Assembly (NCBI RefSeq): GCF_000981585.1
Contig: NZ_LN831776.1
Location: forward strand, 6,741,187-6,805,186
DNA: 64,000 nt
Source: Paenibacillus riograndensis SBR5
GTDB taxonomy: Bacteria > Bacillota > Bacilli > Paenibacillales > Paenibacillaceae
Direction: 5' to 3'
The position numbers were made by a program, and so were the translations under genes. Under the pieces are notes generated by a model. It was given only the letters and a program-made list of their open reading frames with translations. It was not told the DNA's origin and did not search any database. Positions 1-9,864 of the stretch are shown in pieces (positions within the stretch are counted from its first letter, which is position 1; every line of letters begins with the position of its first letter).

Positions 1-16
1 CGGAGAGGCCAAATCT

Positions 17-1051
17 ATGACCAGCAGTAAATATGTCCGCAGCTTCAAACGGTGCAACCTCGTTTTTTCAGTAATCTTTTTGCTCCTGGTCTCAGGTTAT
101 GCCGGTACAGCCGTCTTTCTGGAAGGGGGGCACCCGGCATTCATAGAATGGACAGTCCTCTTCGTATCCTGCATGCTGCTACTGGGAGGCGTAAGGAACT
201 GGACACTGCGGCGGCAGATTACAAGCTTCATGGATTCTGTTGATGAAATGGTGGACCGGGCGATTCATGGGCGGGAGAAAATGACCCATTTTGACGAGAC
301 CAGCCTCTCTTCCCTGGAGCATAAGTTATGGCGCTACATTGAGATCAACAAAACGAATGAGCAGAATCTGGAAACCGAAAAGAACACCATCAAAGAGCTG
401 ATCTCCGATATCTCCCATCAGACCAAAACCCCTCTCTCCAGTATCATGATGTACAGCCAATTGCTTGCCGAAACGCCCGAACTCAGCGGCAATACCCGGC
501 TTCTGCTGAACGAGATAGAATCGCAATCGGAAAAGCTCGAATGGCTGATTACCTCTCTGGTCAAGCTGTCGAGACTGGAAGCGGGCATGATCACGCTGCA
601 AAGCACTTCCGGTCCCGTAATTGAGACAATTACCCGGGCCGTATCGCATATTTACACCCGTGCAGAGCACAAAGGGATCGACCTTCAGATTGAATGTGAT
701 CCGCTGACGAGAGCCCGCCACGATCATAAGTGGACCAGCGAAGCACTGTTCAACCTGCTGGAGAATGCAGTCAAGTATACAAAAGCAGGCGGCACCATCC
801 GGATTTCAGCCGAGAGCAATGAGATGTTTACACGGATTGATGTTTCCGATACAGGAATAGGGATTCAGAGGGATGAGCTTGAACATATCTTCAAGCGGTT
901 TTACCGGGGATGTAGCGCCAGGGATTACGAAGGCATCGGGATCGGGCTTTATTTAACGCAGAAAATTATCAGCATCCAGGGAGGTTTTATTACGGCAGCA
1001 TCCGAGGCGGGTAAAGGAACGAAGCTCACGGTCTTCCTCCCCCAAATCTGA
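17..1051 (+). CDS. Sensor histidine kinase of an ABC-transporter-linked two-component system
   Basis: A 344-residue membrane histidine kinase. Two hydrophobic helices (about residues 14-34 and 42-60) are separated by only a few residues, so there is almost no extracellular sensor loop, as in intramembrane-sensing kinases. The phosphoacceptor helix carries SDISHQTKTPLSS with His134. The ATPase domain has the N box LFNLLENAVKYT, the G1 box DTGIGI and a GIGIGLYL G2 box. GGAGAGG precedes the ATG. An ABC ATPase and an FtsX-type permease follow on the same strand after about 90 bp, so this kinase probably senses flux through that transporter, as in Bce-type peptide-antibiotic defence (inference). 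Its response regulator is not in the window and should lie just upstream of base 1. Confidence 0.92.
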   Translation: MTSSKYVRSFKRCNLVFSVIFLLLVSGYAGTAVFLEGGHPAFIEWTVLFVSCMLLLGGVRNWTLRRQITSFMDSVDEMVDRAIHGREKMTHFDETSLSSLEHKLWRYIEINKTNEQNLETEKNTIKELISDISHQTKTPLSSIMMYSQLLAETPELSGNTRLLLNEIESQSEKLEWLITSLVKLSRLEAGMITLQSTSGPVIETITRAVSHIYTRAEHKGIDLQIECDPLTRARHDHKWTSEALFNLLENAVKYTKAGGTIRISAESNEMFTRIDVSDTGIGIQRDELEHIFKRFYRGCSARDYEGIGIGLYLTQKIISIQGGFITAASEAGKGTKLTVFLPQI

Positions 1052-1143
1052 TTGTGTCAATACCGACAGATTTCAGACACAACCCGGTTAGATTGGTCTG
1101 ATATCTTAAGGAGCAACCAACGATATGGAGGAATGACGTACCC

Positions 1144-1845
1144 ATGCCTATTTTGAAAATCGAACATCTGAAGAAATACTACGGAAAAGATCCGCAGACG
1201 ACGGTAAAAGCGCTGGACGATGTCTCGTTATCTGTGGAGAAAGGGGAATTTCTGGCCATTGTCGGCACCAGCGGCAGCGGAAAAAGCACCTTGCTGCATA
1301 TGCTGGGCGGTCTGGACCGGGCTACGGCGGGCAAGGTTATAGTAGACGGGAACGATATTTTTGCGATGAGCGATGAGAAATTGACGATTTTCAGACGCCG
1401 GTCGGTCGGATTTATCTTTCAGAGCTATAATCTTGTCCCGATCCTGAATGTGCTCGAAAACATATTGCTTCCCATAGAGCTCGACGGCGGCAGAGTCGAT
1501 CAGGCGTACCTGGACGAGGTGATCCGGGCCTTGGGCCTTCAGGAGAAAATCCACAATCTGCCTTCCAATCTCTCCGGCGGCCAGCAGCAGCGCGTAGCTA
1601 TTGCCAGAGCCCTGGCTACCAAACCTTCTATCATTCTGGCGGACGAGCCTACAGGCAATCTCGATAGCAAAACCAGCCAGGAGGTGCTGATTCTGCTGAA
1701 GCAGTTGAGTGAGAAATTCAATCAGACCATTGTTATGATCACCCACAACGAGTCCATCGCCCAGACCGCTGACCGCATTATTCGTATTGAAGACGGACAC
1801 ATTGTTTCAGGCAGCACTGCCTCCAGCGGAGCAAATCCGCTATGA
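1144..1845 (+). CDS. ABC transporter ATP-binding protein (MacB/BceA-type)
   Basis: A 233-residue ATPase of the LolD/MacB/BceA family. The Walker A motif is GTSGSGKST, the signature is [15 protein letters not shown], and Walker B runs into [11 protein letters not shown] with the catalytic Glu. A GGAGG site lies about a dozen bases before the ATG. The stop overlaps the permease start by 4 bp (ATGA), so the two are translationally coupled subunits of one exporter. With the preceding kinase it forms a regulated resistance or stress module. The substrate is unknown; antimicrobial peptides or lipoproteins are usual for the family. Confidence 0.94.
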   Translation: MPILKIEHLKKYYGKDPQTTVKALDDVSLSVEKGEFLAIVGTSGSGKSTLLHMLGGLDRATAGKVIVDGNDIFAMSDEKLTIFRRRSVGFIFQSYNLVPILNVLENILLPIELDGGRVDQAYLDEVIRALGLQEKIHNLPSNLSGGQQQRVAIARALATKPSIILADEPTGNLDSKTSQEVLILLKQLSEKFNQTIVMITHNESIAQTADRIIRIEDGHIVSGSTASSGANPL

Positions 1846-4370
1846 TCAGCACAAACAACCGCAAGATTGTGACCCGTCTCTCCCTGAAAAGCTTGAAGGC
1901 CAGTCCGATGCGCAATGTGGCTGTAATCTGCGCTGTCATCCTGACGACCCTGCTCATCACCTCTATTTTCACATTGGTTCTAAGCCTTAACAAATCGATG
2001 GAATTGACCCAGATGAAAACCTCAGGCACTGATTTTCACGGAGGCTTCAAATATCTTACCCCAGCACAGGCGGAAACGCTGAAGAAACATTCCTCCATAC
2101 GGGAATACGGCGTTTCACTGAATGCAGGCGACTTGCGCAATGAGGTGTTCAAAGACAATCGGGTTGAGGTTAAGCAGATTGACGAATCCTATGCCAGGCA
2201 CAGCTTTGTTAACTTTATCGAAGGCGGGCTGCCTGCCGCAGAAAATGAGGTTGTGCTGAACACCTGGGTGATGGATAAGCTCGGCATCCCGCATTCGCTG
2301 GGCCAGAAGGCCACTCTGGACATTGATATCGGGGAGCGTGTGGTTCGGCAGGATTTTATCGTGTCGGGGTATTATGATGCGGACAAAAACTTGTCGATTG
2401 CAGGTCTCGCCTTCGTCTCCGAAGCTTGGGTGCAAAAGAACCTGTCCTCTATTGATCCGGTAAAGTCCAAAGCCAGCGGTTCCTACGTGAACACCACAGA
2501 GCTGAGCGTAATGTTCAGCAATGCTGTGGATATTGAAAAGAAACTGAACAAAGTGCTCGCGGATACCGGTCTGGATGTGCCGATCGGGATCAACTGGGCC
2601 TACACCACTTCATCTCTCACGGACAATATCACCAAAGTGGTCCCTTATCTGGCTGTCATCCTGATCATTATGCTGAGCGGGTATTTGCTGATTTATAATA
2701 TTTTTTATATCTCGGTTGTACGGGATGTCAAATTTTACGGCCTGTTAAAGGCCATAGGAACAACGCCGAGACAGCTCAAGAAAATCATCACCATCCAGTC
2801 TCAACTGCTGTATCTGGCCGGCCTCCCCTTCGGGCTCGGTTTGGGTTACGGAATTGGCCGGTTGTTGTCCCCGCTGCTGGGCTCCCTTTCAGACGGGCCT
2901 GTTGAAACCTCCTATTCCAATAGTCCGTGGATCTTTATCGGGGGAGCCGTTTTCGCCTACCTGACGGTTTGGATCGCCGCAAGCAAGCCGGGCCGGATGG
3001 CCGCGCGGATTGCTCCTGTGGAGGCCGTACGGTTCGCAGGCGTAAGTGCAAAGCGCAAGGTAAACAAACGTTCGAAACGCGGAGCAAAGCTGTACGGCAT
3101 GGCCTTCGCCAACCTTTTCCGCAATAAAAAGAAGCTGTTCCTTATGCTGACCTCGCTCTCCTTAAGCATGATCTTGTTCAGCATTATTTTTACCGTCATC
3201 TCTTCACTGGATGTCAATAAGTACCTGAGCACGTTTTTATCTGGAGACATGGTCATCCGCAACAAGGCAATCGTGCTGTCCGCAGGCGAGCAATCCGGTG
3301 ATCCCTATAAGCTTTCGGGGCCTTTCATAAGCAAACTGGGGAAGATTGATGGAGTCGAAAGGGTGGACAGTGTCTATTTTAAATTTGAAAACTACACTAT
3401 AGATGATACGATACGCGCAGCACTGAAGCCTCTGGCAGAGGGTGCTCCATCTGAACCGGCTCTTACATGGGTTTTTAAGAATAACTTCATTCAGCTTGAT
3501 CTGTACGGCATTGATGCCGGGTGGTATGAACTGGTGCAGAAAGATGTCCTTGAAGGCAGCTTCGATCCCCAGAAATTTGCCTCTGGAAATTATGTGCTGG
3601 TGACCACATCCATAAAGGCAGGGGATACTGATAAATCTTATTATCATCCAGGTGACCATATTGAGTACAAAGGTCTGGGAAAGAGCTATGAGGTCATGGC
3701 CGTCTTAAATTATAATGCCCTATATGCTGCAACTACCCAAGTCTACTCTCCCTATGGCTATAATGCCTTCTTCCCCTCCTCAGAATTGACAAGGAAGCTG
3801 CCTGCCGGAAGCGGTCCGCCTATGGCTCTGTCGGCCACGCTTCACGTCGATCCGGCCAAGCTGGACAGTGTTATGCAGACCACCAAATCCCTTGCGGCAT
3901 CAAGCGAAGAACTGGTCTTCAAATCCAGGGAAGATTACAGGCAGGAGCTTGGCGGGTTCATCCGCATTTTCCAGACGGTAGGCTACGGCCTCAGCTTTGT
4001 CATTGCCCTGATCGGCGTCCTTAATTATATCAATACAGTGATTACCGGCGTCATTGCCCGAAGGAATGAATTTGCACTGCTGGAGAGCATCGGCATGACC
4101 AAACCGCAGCTGAAAAAAGTTCTGGTGTATGAAGGGCTGTTCAATGTCCTTTTAACAGTGTCCATCATCTCCACGTTAGGCGTATTTTTGACATACAGTA
4201 TTTCCAAAAGTATCGCGGACAGCATGGCCTTTACCGTCTTCCATATGGGCTGGCTGCCTTTCATTCTGGCCGTTCCGGTCCTGGCCGCTATTGCATATAC
4301 AGTCACCTTATCCTCCTACAGAATGCTGAGCAAGGACACAATTGTAGAAAGATTGCGGCAAACGGAATAG
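1842..4370 (+). CDS. ABC transporter permease with two FtsX domains
   Basis: An 842-residue permease. One transmembrane helix lies near the N terminus (about 26-48), followed by a large extracytoplasmic domain, three helices (about 265-390), another helix near 430, a second extracytoplasmic domain, and three final helices (about 715-830). This is the duplicated FtsX layout of LolE/SalY-like permeases rather than the single 200-residue loop of classical BceB. The start overlaps the ATPase stop by 4 bp. FtsX-type pumps use ATP hydrolysis to move or dislodge substrates at the outer face of the membrane (family knowledge). No strong terminator was seen between it and the next gene. Confidence 0.9.
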   Translation: MISTNNRKIVTRLSLKSLKASPMRNVAVICAVILTTLLITSIFTLVLSLNKSMELTQMKTSGTDFHGGFKYLTPAQAETLKKHSSIREYGVSLNAGDLRNEVFKDNRVEVKQIDESYARHSFVNFIEGGLPAAENEVVLNTWVMDKLGIPHSLGQKATLDIDIGERVVRQDFIVSGYYDADKNLSIAGLAFVSEAWVQKNLSSIDPVKSKASGSYVNTTELSVMFSNAVDIEKKLNKVLADTGLDVPIGINWAYTTSSLTDNITKVVPYLAVILIIMLSGYLLIYNIFYISVVRDVKFYGLLKAIGTTPRQLKKIITIQSQLLYLAGLPFGLGLGYGIGRLLSPLLGSLSDGPVETSYSNSPWIFIGGAVFAYLTVWIAASKPGRMAARIAPVEAVRFAGVSAKRKVNKRSKRGAKLYGMAFANLFRNKKKLFLMLTSLSLSMILFSIIFTVISSLDVNKYLSTFLSGDMVIRNKAIVLSAGEQSGDPYKLSGPFISKLGKIDGVERVDSVYFKFENYTIDDTIRAALKPLAEGAPSEPALTWVFKNNFIQLDLYGIDAGWYELVQKDVLEGSFDPQKFASGNYVLVTTSIKAGDTDKSYYHPGDHIEYKGLGKSYEVMAVLNYNALYAATTQVYSPYGYNAFFPSSELTRKLPAGSGPPMALSATLHVDPAKLDSVMQTTKSLAASSEELVFKSREDYRQELGGFIRIFQTVGYGLSFVIALIGVLNYINTVITGVIARRNEFALLESIGMTKPQLKKVLVYEGLFNVLLTVSIISTLGVFLTYSISKSIADSMAFTVFHMGWLPFILAVPVLAAIAYTVTLSSYRMLSKDTIVERLRQTE

Positions 4371-4515
4371 CCACTAGCTTCTTCATCTTGCAAAATTAAC
4401 GACATTCGTCCATATGGACTCTGCTTTTCTCCATACGCTTGGCCACAAAACGGACTTATAATGAAGCTGTCTCTCCATTTTACGCTTTCACTGCATATTC
4501 TAGGAGGTTGTTTCC

Positions 4516-6711
4516 TTGTCCATTATTTATGATGCCGAGCAACAGATTTTTCATCTGCAAACGACAAATACAAGCTATGTATTCGGCCTTACCCGCGGCT
4601 CCTATCCCGTGCATCTGCACTGGGGCCGGAAAATCCGCGGCTCCGCCATATCCGATCTGTACGTTCCCGGCGCCATGGGCTTCAGCAGTACTGTCGATCC
4701 CAAGGAACCCGCGTTCTCCCTGGACACACTTCCCCAGGAATATCCGGGGTATGGCTCAGGGGACTTCCGGGAGCCTGCTTATGAGGCTGAGCTGCTGAAC
4801 GGCACATCCGTAACCGAACTTACTTATGTATCCCATAGCATTCTTAAGGGCAAACCGGCACTGGAAGGGCTCCCTGCCGTATATGCCGAAAGCGGCGATG
4901 AGGCCGAAACCCTGCAGCTGGTGCTGGAGGATGCCACAGCAGGCCTGCGCGCTGAGCTGTCTTACACTGTAATCAGCGGCTTCGACGCTGTTATCCGCTC
5001 GGCACGGCTGACCAATACGGGCAGCGGTCCGCTGAAGCTGAACCGTGCCTTGTCGGTTGCCCTGGACTTTCCGCATGCCAACTACGAGCTGATTCAGTTG
5101 TCCGGGTCCTGGGCCCGCGAACGCCATCTCGTCCGTGCTCCCCTGCACAATGGACGGCAGGGCATTGACAGCAAGCGCGGGGCCAGCAGCCATCAGCAGA
5201 ATCCGTTCCTGGCCCTCCTGGCCCCACAGACTGTGGAAGACAGCGGAGAGGCTTACGGCTTCAGCCTGGTCTACAGCGGCAGCTTCAGTGCGAACGCCGA
5301 TGTGGACCAATACGGAACTACACGCGTAACGATGGGCATCAATCCGTTCGGCTTCCGCTGGCTGCTTGCGCCCGGCGAGAGCTTCCAGACCCCCGAAGCG
5401 GTGCTGGTCTACTCGGACCAGGGCATCGGCGGCATGTCCCGGATCTACCACCGGCTGTACCGGACCCGGCTGGCAAGAGGATTATACCGTGACGAGCCCC
5501 GCCCGGTGCTGATCAACAACTGGGAAGCTACCTACTTCAACTTCGATGCCGACAAAATCGAAGATATCGCCCGTGCCGGCAAGGCGCTGGGCATCGAGCT
5601 GTTCGTGCTTGACGACGGCTGGTTCGGCCGCCGCGATGACGACACCACTTCGCTGGGCGACTGGTTCGTGGATACCCGCAAGCTGCCGCAGGGCCTGCCT
5701 GATCTGGTGGAACGGGTCAGACGGCTCGGCATGCAGTTCGGCCTCTGGTTCGAACCGGAGATGGTGTCGCCGGACAGCGAGCTGTACCGCGCCCATCCCG
5801 ACTGGTGCCTGCATGTGCCGGACCGCAGACGCAGCCAGGCCCGCAACCAGCTGATTCTGGACCTGTCGCGCCCGGAGGTATGCGACTATATCATCGAATC
5901 CGTTAGCAGCGTACTGGCATCGGCACCGATCACCTATGTCAAATGGGATATGAACCGGCATATGACCGAGATCGGCTCTGCTGCCCTGCCGCCGGAACGC
6001 CAGGGAGAAACAGCCCACCGCTACATGCTGGGGCTGTACCGGGTCATGGAGGAAATCACCTCCAAATTCCCGCATGTGCTGTTCGAAAGCTGCTCCGGCG
6101 GCGGCGGCAGATTCGATCCCGGCATTCTTCATTACATGCCGCAGACCTGGACCAGCGATGATACCGATGCCGTGGAACGCCTCAAAATCCAGTACGGCAC
6201 CAGCATCGTCTATCCGGCAAGCAGCATGGGCTCCCATATCTCGGCAGTGCCGAACCACCAGGTGCACCGCAGCACCTCGCTCTCCATGCGCGGCGACGTG
6301 GCCATGTCCGGCAACTTCGGCTACGAGCTGGATCTGACCCTCTTCACACCGGAGGAACAGGCGGAAGCGGCTGCCCAGGTGGCCTTTTACAAGGACATCC
6401 GTTCCCTCGTCCAGCAGGGCGATATGTACCGCCTGCTCTCGCCGTTTGAAGGCAATGAAACGGCCTGGATGTTCGTCGATGCGGACCGTTCCGAGGCACT
6501 GGCCGGCTACTTCCGTGTGCTGGCCGGACCGAATATGAGCCGCCCGCGCCTCCGCCTTCAGGGGCTGGACCCGGAGAAGGACTACGTCCTTAAAGAAACC
6601 GGCGCGGTATACGGCGGCGACCGGCTGATGTATGCCGGACTGCTCCTGCCGGAGCTGCACGGTGATTTCCAGAGCAAGCTGCTGCATTTTGTGGCGGTGG
6701 ATAAAGCGTAG
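4516..6711 (+). CDS. Alpha-galactosidase, glycoside hydrolase family 36
   Basis: A 731-residue intracellular enzyme without signal peptide. The TTG start at 4516 follows TAGGAGG by 8 bases, which decides the start. It releases alpha-1,6-galactose from raffinose-family sugars or galactomannan fragments (family knowledge). The N-terminal beta-sandwich precedes a TIM barrel with DDGWFGRRDDD, the nucleophile motif VKWDMNRHMTE (Asp in KWD), the substrate-binding CSGGGGRFDPG and the acid/base motif WTSDDTD. Length matches tetrameric GH36 enzymes of Bacillus and Geobacillus (about 730 residues). No sugar transporter or regulator sits beside it. A weak TATAAT occurs 54 bases upstream without a convincing -35. 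Confidence 0.96.
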   Translation: MSIIYDAEQQIFHLQTTNTSYVFGLTRGSYPVHLHWGRKIRGSAISDLYVPGAMGFSSTVDPKEPAFSLDTLPQEYPGYGSGDFREPAYEAELLNGTSVTELTYVSHSILKGKPALEGLPAVYAESGDEAETLQLVLEDATAGLRAELSYTVISGFDAVIRSARLTNTGSGPLKLNRALSVALDFPHANYELIQLSGSWARERHLVRAPLHNGRQGIDSKRGASSHQQNPFLALLAPQTVEDSGEAYGFSLVYSGSFSANADVDQYGTTRVTMGINPFGFRWLLAPGESFQTPEAVLVYSDQGIGGMSRIYHRLYRTRLARGLYRDEPRPVLINNWEATYFNFDADKIEDIARAGKALGIELFVLDDGWFGRRDDDTTSLGDWFVDTRKLPQGLPDLVERVRRLGMQFGLWFEPEMVSPDSELYRAHPDWCLHVPDRRRSQARNQLILDLSRPEVCDYIIESVSSVLASAPITYVKWDMNRHMTEIGSAALPPERQGETAHRYMLGLYRVMEEITSKFPHVLFESCSGGGGRFDPGILHYMPQTWTSDDTDAVERLKIQYGTSIVYPASSMGSHISAVPNHQVHRSTSLSMRGDVAMSGNFGYELDLTLFTPEEQAEAAAQVAFYKDIRSLVQQGDMYRLLSPFEGNETAWMFVDADRSEALAGYFRVLAGPNMSRPRLRLQGLDPEKDYVLKETGAVYGGDRLMYAGLLLPELHGDFQSKLLHFVAVDKA

Positions 6712-6753
6712 GCTTACGTTCAGATTATGTAGACGGAAAATACGTATAAAAAA

Positions 6754-6800
6754 CCAAACATCCCTCACCCCAGGACCGCCTGGAGGTAAGGGATGTTTGG
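6754..6800. terminator. Bidirectional intrinsic terminator
   Basis: A 16-bp inverted repeat with one mismatch (left arm 6754-6769, right arm 6785-6800) around a 15-base loop. An A-run precedes it, which is a T-run on the other strand. It lies between the convergent alpha-galactosidase and FMN reductase genes. Confidence 0.85.
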
Positions 6801-6817
6801 TATATCACACAGGTTCC

Positions 6818-7357
6818 TCAGCGGAGTGTCTTCAGCGCGCCGCTCCAGGCAACGACCTGATCCAGCATGCCGTTTACGTTCGTAAGGTGAAGCTCCGCCG
6901 GCTTGAAGGTCTGTCCGTTCTCAAAGTCAGTGAAAAGGGATAACGCCGGATGGATACGGACATCCGCGATAGACAGCTCGCCCAGAATGCCGCGCAGATG
7001 TTCAGCCGCGCGGGCGCCTCCGACGGAGCCATAGCTTACAATCCCTGCAGCTTTATTGTTCCATGCTTCCCGGGCATAATCCAGAGCGTTCTTCAGCGCG
7101 CCGGTAATGCTGTGATTGTACTCCGCTACGATAAAAACGAAGCCATCCAGTGCATTCAGCTTGTCATTCCAACGTCCGGCTTGTTCCGAAGCATCCGCTT
7201 CGCCCAGTAATGGAAGCTTGAAATCCGCAATATCCACAATTTCATAATTGGCGTCGCCGCGCTGGTCGGCAATGCCTTTTACCCATTCGCCTACCTGCGG
7301 GCTTAAACGGCCCTGGCGCGTGCTTCCCAAGATAATACCAATATTCAATGCAGACAT
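6818..7357 (-). CDS. NADPH-dependent FMN reductase family protein
   Basis: A 179-residue flavodoxin-like oxidoreductase. The N terminus has LNIGIILGSTRQGRLS, the phosphate-binding loop of the YieF/chromate reductase/azoreductase family. The centre has the EYNHSITGALKNALDY flavin-contact motif, followed by an SYGSVGG segment. These enzymes are FMN-bound dimers that reduce quinones, azo dyes or metal ions with NAD(P)H (family knowledge). GAGGAGG lies 7 bases before the ATG. It is transcribed alone, downstream of and in the same direction as the EamA transporter. Confidence 0.92.
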   Translation of the reverse strand: MSALNIGIILGSTRQGRLSPQVGEWVKGIADQRGDANYEIVDIADFKLPLLGEADASEQAGRWNDKLNALDGFVFIVAEYNHSITGALKNALDYAREAWNNKAAGIVSYGSVGGARAAEHLRGILGELSIADVRIHPALSLFTDFENGQTFKPAELHLTNVNGMLDQVVAWSGALKTLR

Positions 7358-7480
7358 GATTGATCCTCCTCAAAAATAATGTATTCTCAATCTTACTTCC
7401 ATTATATACTTCGAAGGACTAATTTATCCTGATCATTTGCTTTGCCAGGGAACTGCGCAGCGGGCTTTTGCTTTTCATGT

Positions 7481-8428
7481 TCACCTGCCCTGTTCCATCA
7501 TCTTTGCTGACGGTACCGCCCGGCTGCGGAAAACAGTAACCAGCACCACAGAAGCGATAATGATCACGGCGGCGGTCAACGTATTGACAGTGAGCTGTTC
7601 GCCTGCTAGCAGCCAGCCGAAGAACACAGCGACTACCGGATTCACGAACGCATAGGTTGAAACCAGGGCAGCATCAGCGTTTTTGAGCAGCCAGATATAG
7701 GCGGTATAGCCTATGATCGAGCCGAAGACGATCAGATAACCCAGAGCGGCATACGAACGGAGGGAAATCGCCGGAATGTCCAGTTTGGACCAGTCGCTGG
7801 TAAAATAGGAGAAAATCAGCAGCAGCACGCCACCTGTCAGCATTTGCGCAGCCGTTGACATCAGCGGAGAATCCGGCATCCGGGCGCTGCGCGAGTACAT
7901 GGACCCTGCCGCCCAACTGAGGGAAGCTGCCAGCAGAGTAATAATGCCGGTCAGGTCTGTAGCGGTCCCATTGTCTTTATGTCCCGGCTGGAAGACCAGA
8001 ACGGCAATGCCCAGCAGTCCAAGCACAATGCCGGTGATAACGCCGGTGGTTGGACGTTTGCCGCTGCGGCTAAGCCAGCCGAACAGCATCATCCAGACGG
8101 GAACAGCAGCGACAATCAAGGAAGCAATCGATGAAGAGACCCTTTGCTCCGACCAGGCCACCAGTCCGTTCCCGCCAAGCAGCAGCAGCGCACCGACGAT
8201 AGCCGAAGACCTCCACTCGCGTCCTGCCGGGCGCTTAGCCCCGCTTAATCTGGAAATGATATAGAGTACAGCACCAGCCACAAAAAAACGGATTCCGGCC
8301 ATCAGAAAAGGCGGCATCGTCTCAATCGCAACCTTCATGCCGACATAAGTGCCTCCCCAAAATAAATAAACGGACACCAGCGCTATGCCAATCACGTATA
8401 CCGGATTCGCCCCGGCCTTCTGCTTCAT
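7481..8428 (-). CDS. EamA/DMT-family permease
   Basis: A 315-residue membrane protein with about ten hydrophobic helices arranged as two EamA repeats. The first repeat contains FWGGTYVGMKVAIETMPP and the second AYIWLLKNADAALVSTY, both typical of RhaT/YdcZ-type drug/metabolite transporters that export amino acids or other metabolites. A GGAGAGGG site precedes the ATG. It lies about 60 bp downstream of an Lrp/AsnC gene on the same strand, so the pair probably forms a regulated amino-acid exporter unit (inference). The substrate cannot be read from sequence. Confidence 0.92.
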   Translation of the reverse strand: MKQKAGANPVYVIGIALVSVYLFWGGTYVGMKVAIETMPPFLMAGIRFFVAGAVLYIISRLSGAKRPAGREWRSSAIVGALLLLGGNGLVAWSEQRVSSSIASLIVAAVPVWMMLFGWLSRSGKRPTTGVITGIVLGLLGIAVLVFQPGHKDNGTATDLTGIITLLAASLSWAAGSMYSRSARMPDSPLMSTAAQMLTGGVLLLIFSYFTSDWSKLDIPAISLRSYAALGYLIVFGSIIGYTAYIWLLKNADAALVSTYAFVNPVVAVFFGWLLAGEQLTVNTLTAAVIIIASVVLVTVFRSRAVPSAKMMEQGR

Positions 8429-8487
8429 GCACTACCACCCTCTCCGTAAATAAGTATGTACCTGCACTGCATAAATTGTTTGGCCTC

Positions 8488-8940
8488 CTATATTCCCTTC
8501 ATTCCATCTTCATATATAGTAGATAAAATAAAGGTCGTCGAGGTTTCCTTGATGTCGGGAATCCGGAGAATTTCATCCAGCAAAAGGGTAAGCTGCTCCG
8601 GTGAAGCCACTCTCACTTTCAGCAGCATGCACCACTCCCCTGCCATCCGCTGGCATTCCAGAACGCTCACACCAGGGATTTGAATGCCGATGATTTGATC
8701 TGCCGCTTGCCGGAAGCTTTGGCTGACAACCTTCACGGAGATCATGACCTTAATTTTCTGATCCAGCTTCCCCCAGTCCACAATGCCCCTGTATCCTTTA
8801 ATCACACCGTTTTTCTCCAGTTTGCTGACCCGTTGATGCACCGTGGGCCGGGAGATATGCAGCAGCCTGCCAATCTCTTCGTGGGGCAGTCTTCCATTCT
8901 CTTCAAGCAGCTTCAGAATTTTGATATCCAGTTCATCCAT
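8488..8940 (-). CDS. Lrp/AsnC family transcriptional regulator
   Basis: A 150-residue regulator. The N-terminal winged helix (1-60) has LDIKILKLLEENGRLPHEEI and the recognition segment SRPTVHQRVSKLEKNGVIKG. The C-terminal half is an alpha/beta RAM (ligand-binding) domain. Members bind amino acids and control amino-acid metabolism or export. GGGAGG lies 7 bases before the ATG. The next gene in the transcript is an EamA exporter, the likely target. Confidence 0.95.
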   Translation of the reverse strand: MDELDIKILKLLEENGRLPHEEIGRLLHISRPTVHQRVSKLEKNGVIKGYRGIVDWGKLDQKIKVMISVKVVSQSFRQAADQIIGIQIPGVSVLECQRMAGEWCMLLKVRVASPEQLTLLLDEILRIPDIKETSTTFILSTIYEDGMKGI

Positions 8941-8960
8941 AGGAACGCCTCCCGGGCAAA

Positions 8961-8969
8961 ATTATAGCA
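8961..8969 (-). promoter_or_regulatory. Extended -10 promoter of the Lrp gene
   Basis: On the minus strand TGCTATAAT (a TG-N-TATAAT extended -10) lies about 20 bases before the start codon. The -35 region is weak (GTTATA at a 17-base spacing). Confidence 0.5.
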
Positions 8970-9429
8970 CAATCCCCTTCATTTATAACTAATCGTTGGA
9001 GTGAATACCTATAATCAATCTAATCGTTATCATTTCAAGTATTTATTTTTGTTATCGTTACTCACAAAGCTATAACAGGGCCAGAAAATGACGATTCGTA
9101 AGGCTGTTGTCATGCGCAAAAAAATCCCCCTCCTTGCAGCCGGCAGCAAGTGACTCCTGCTTAAGGAACTGCTTGAGAGGAGATCTGGAAAGTACAAGTT
9201 TGCTCAAATCTCCAATCAGCGCTGGAACGGTGAGCATTTGCACCTTTAACGGATTCTAGTCTGGTTAACTTGTAAATTGAGGGGAATCGCCTGATCCGCA
9301 CCAATAACGGACCCCCTGTACGTATCATCTGCGGATGGATCGTGAGGGGATTCACGTGAAGTGCTCACAGCGAGTCTTGGGCGAACTCTGCGTGGTCAAT
9401 CATGAGTGTAATAAGCATGGTGATCTGGT

Positions 9430-9570
9430 GAGAATGTTGTACGTTGTACAGTATTGTGTGTCTTACGCAAGCCGAATGGGCGAGAATCTTGTACGTTGTA
9501 CAGCATTGTGTGTCTCACGCAAGCCGAATGGGCGAGAATCATGTACGTTGTACAGTATTATGTGCCTTAA
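9430..9570 (+). repeat. 52-bp tandem repeat, about 2.7 copies
   Basis: Copies begin with GAGAAT at 9430, 9482 and 9534, and the third is incomplete. Each carries the dyad TGTAC-GTT-GTACA followed by a GTATTGTGTG-like segment. The short open reading frames across it have no gene-like features. Confidence 0.85.
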
Positions 9571-9630
9571 GTTAGCTAAATTTGTTCTTTTTAGAAAATG
9601 CTCGTGAAGAAGCAGATGAGATAGCGTAAG

Positions 9631-9812
9631 TTGGAAAAAGGGAACCTATTTGACCAATATATCAACATTCGTGGGAATTAAGTGGAAAAAGGAAACTTAA
9701 TCAGGCCATATTCCTCCGTCAGGGGCGAAAAGGGCTGGATTAGTTTACTTTTTTCCACTTACTCTGCGGGGCGCAGGCAGCGTCAAGCAAATTAGTTAAC
9801 CTTTTTCCACCT
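9631..9812. repeat. Dispersed intergenic repeats with GTGGAAAAAGG core
   Basis: Four copies of an A-rich element centred on TGGAAAAAGG with flanking AATT/AACT bases: near 9631 and 9681 on the plus strand, near 9748 and 9799 on the minus strand. The same family recurs at 19634-19905. The rest of 8941-10023 holds only the Lrp promoter, the tandem repeat and two hairpins. I see no gene in it. Confidence 0.75.
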
Positions 9813-9864
9813 GGAATTGCTGCAGGATTCACGGAGGGCCCTTCAGGCAACGCTAAACTAAAAT

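Noticed and set aside
4434..4462. Sigma-A promoter before the alpha-galactosidase gene
   Set aside because: TATAAT is present, but no acceptable -35 lies 16-18 bp upstream. The TTGGCC is only 12 bp away.
9430..9570. CRISPR array
   Set aside because: The whole 52-bp unit repeats, with no variable spacers between constant repeats and no cas genes.
9335..9607. Open frame across the 52-bp tandem repeat
   Set aside because: It contains the repeat itself, has no good ribosome binding site and no recognisable protein features.
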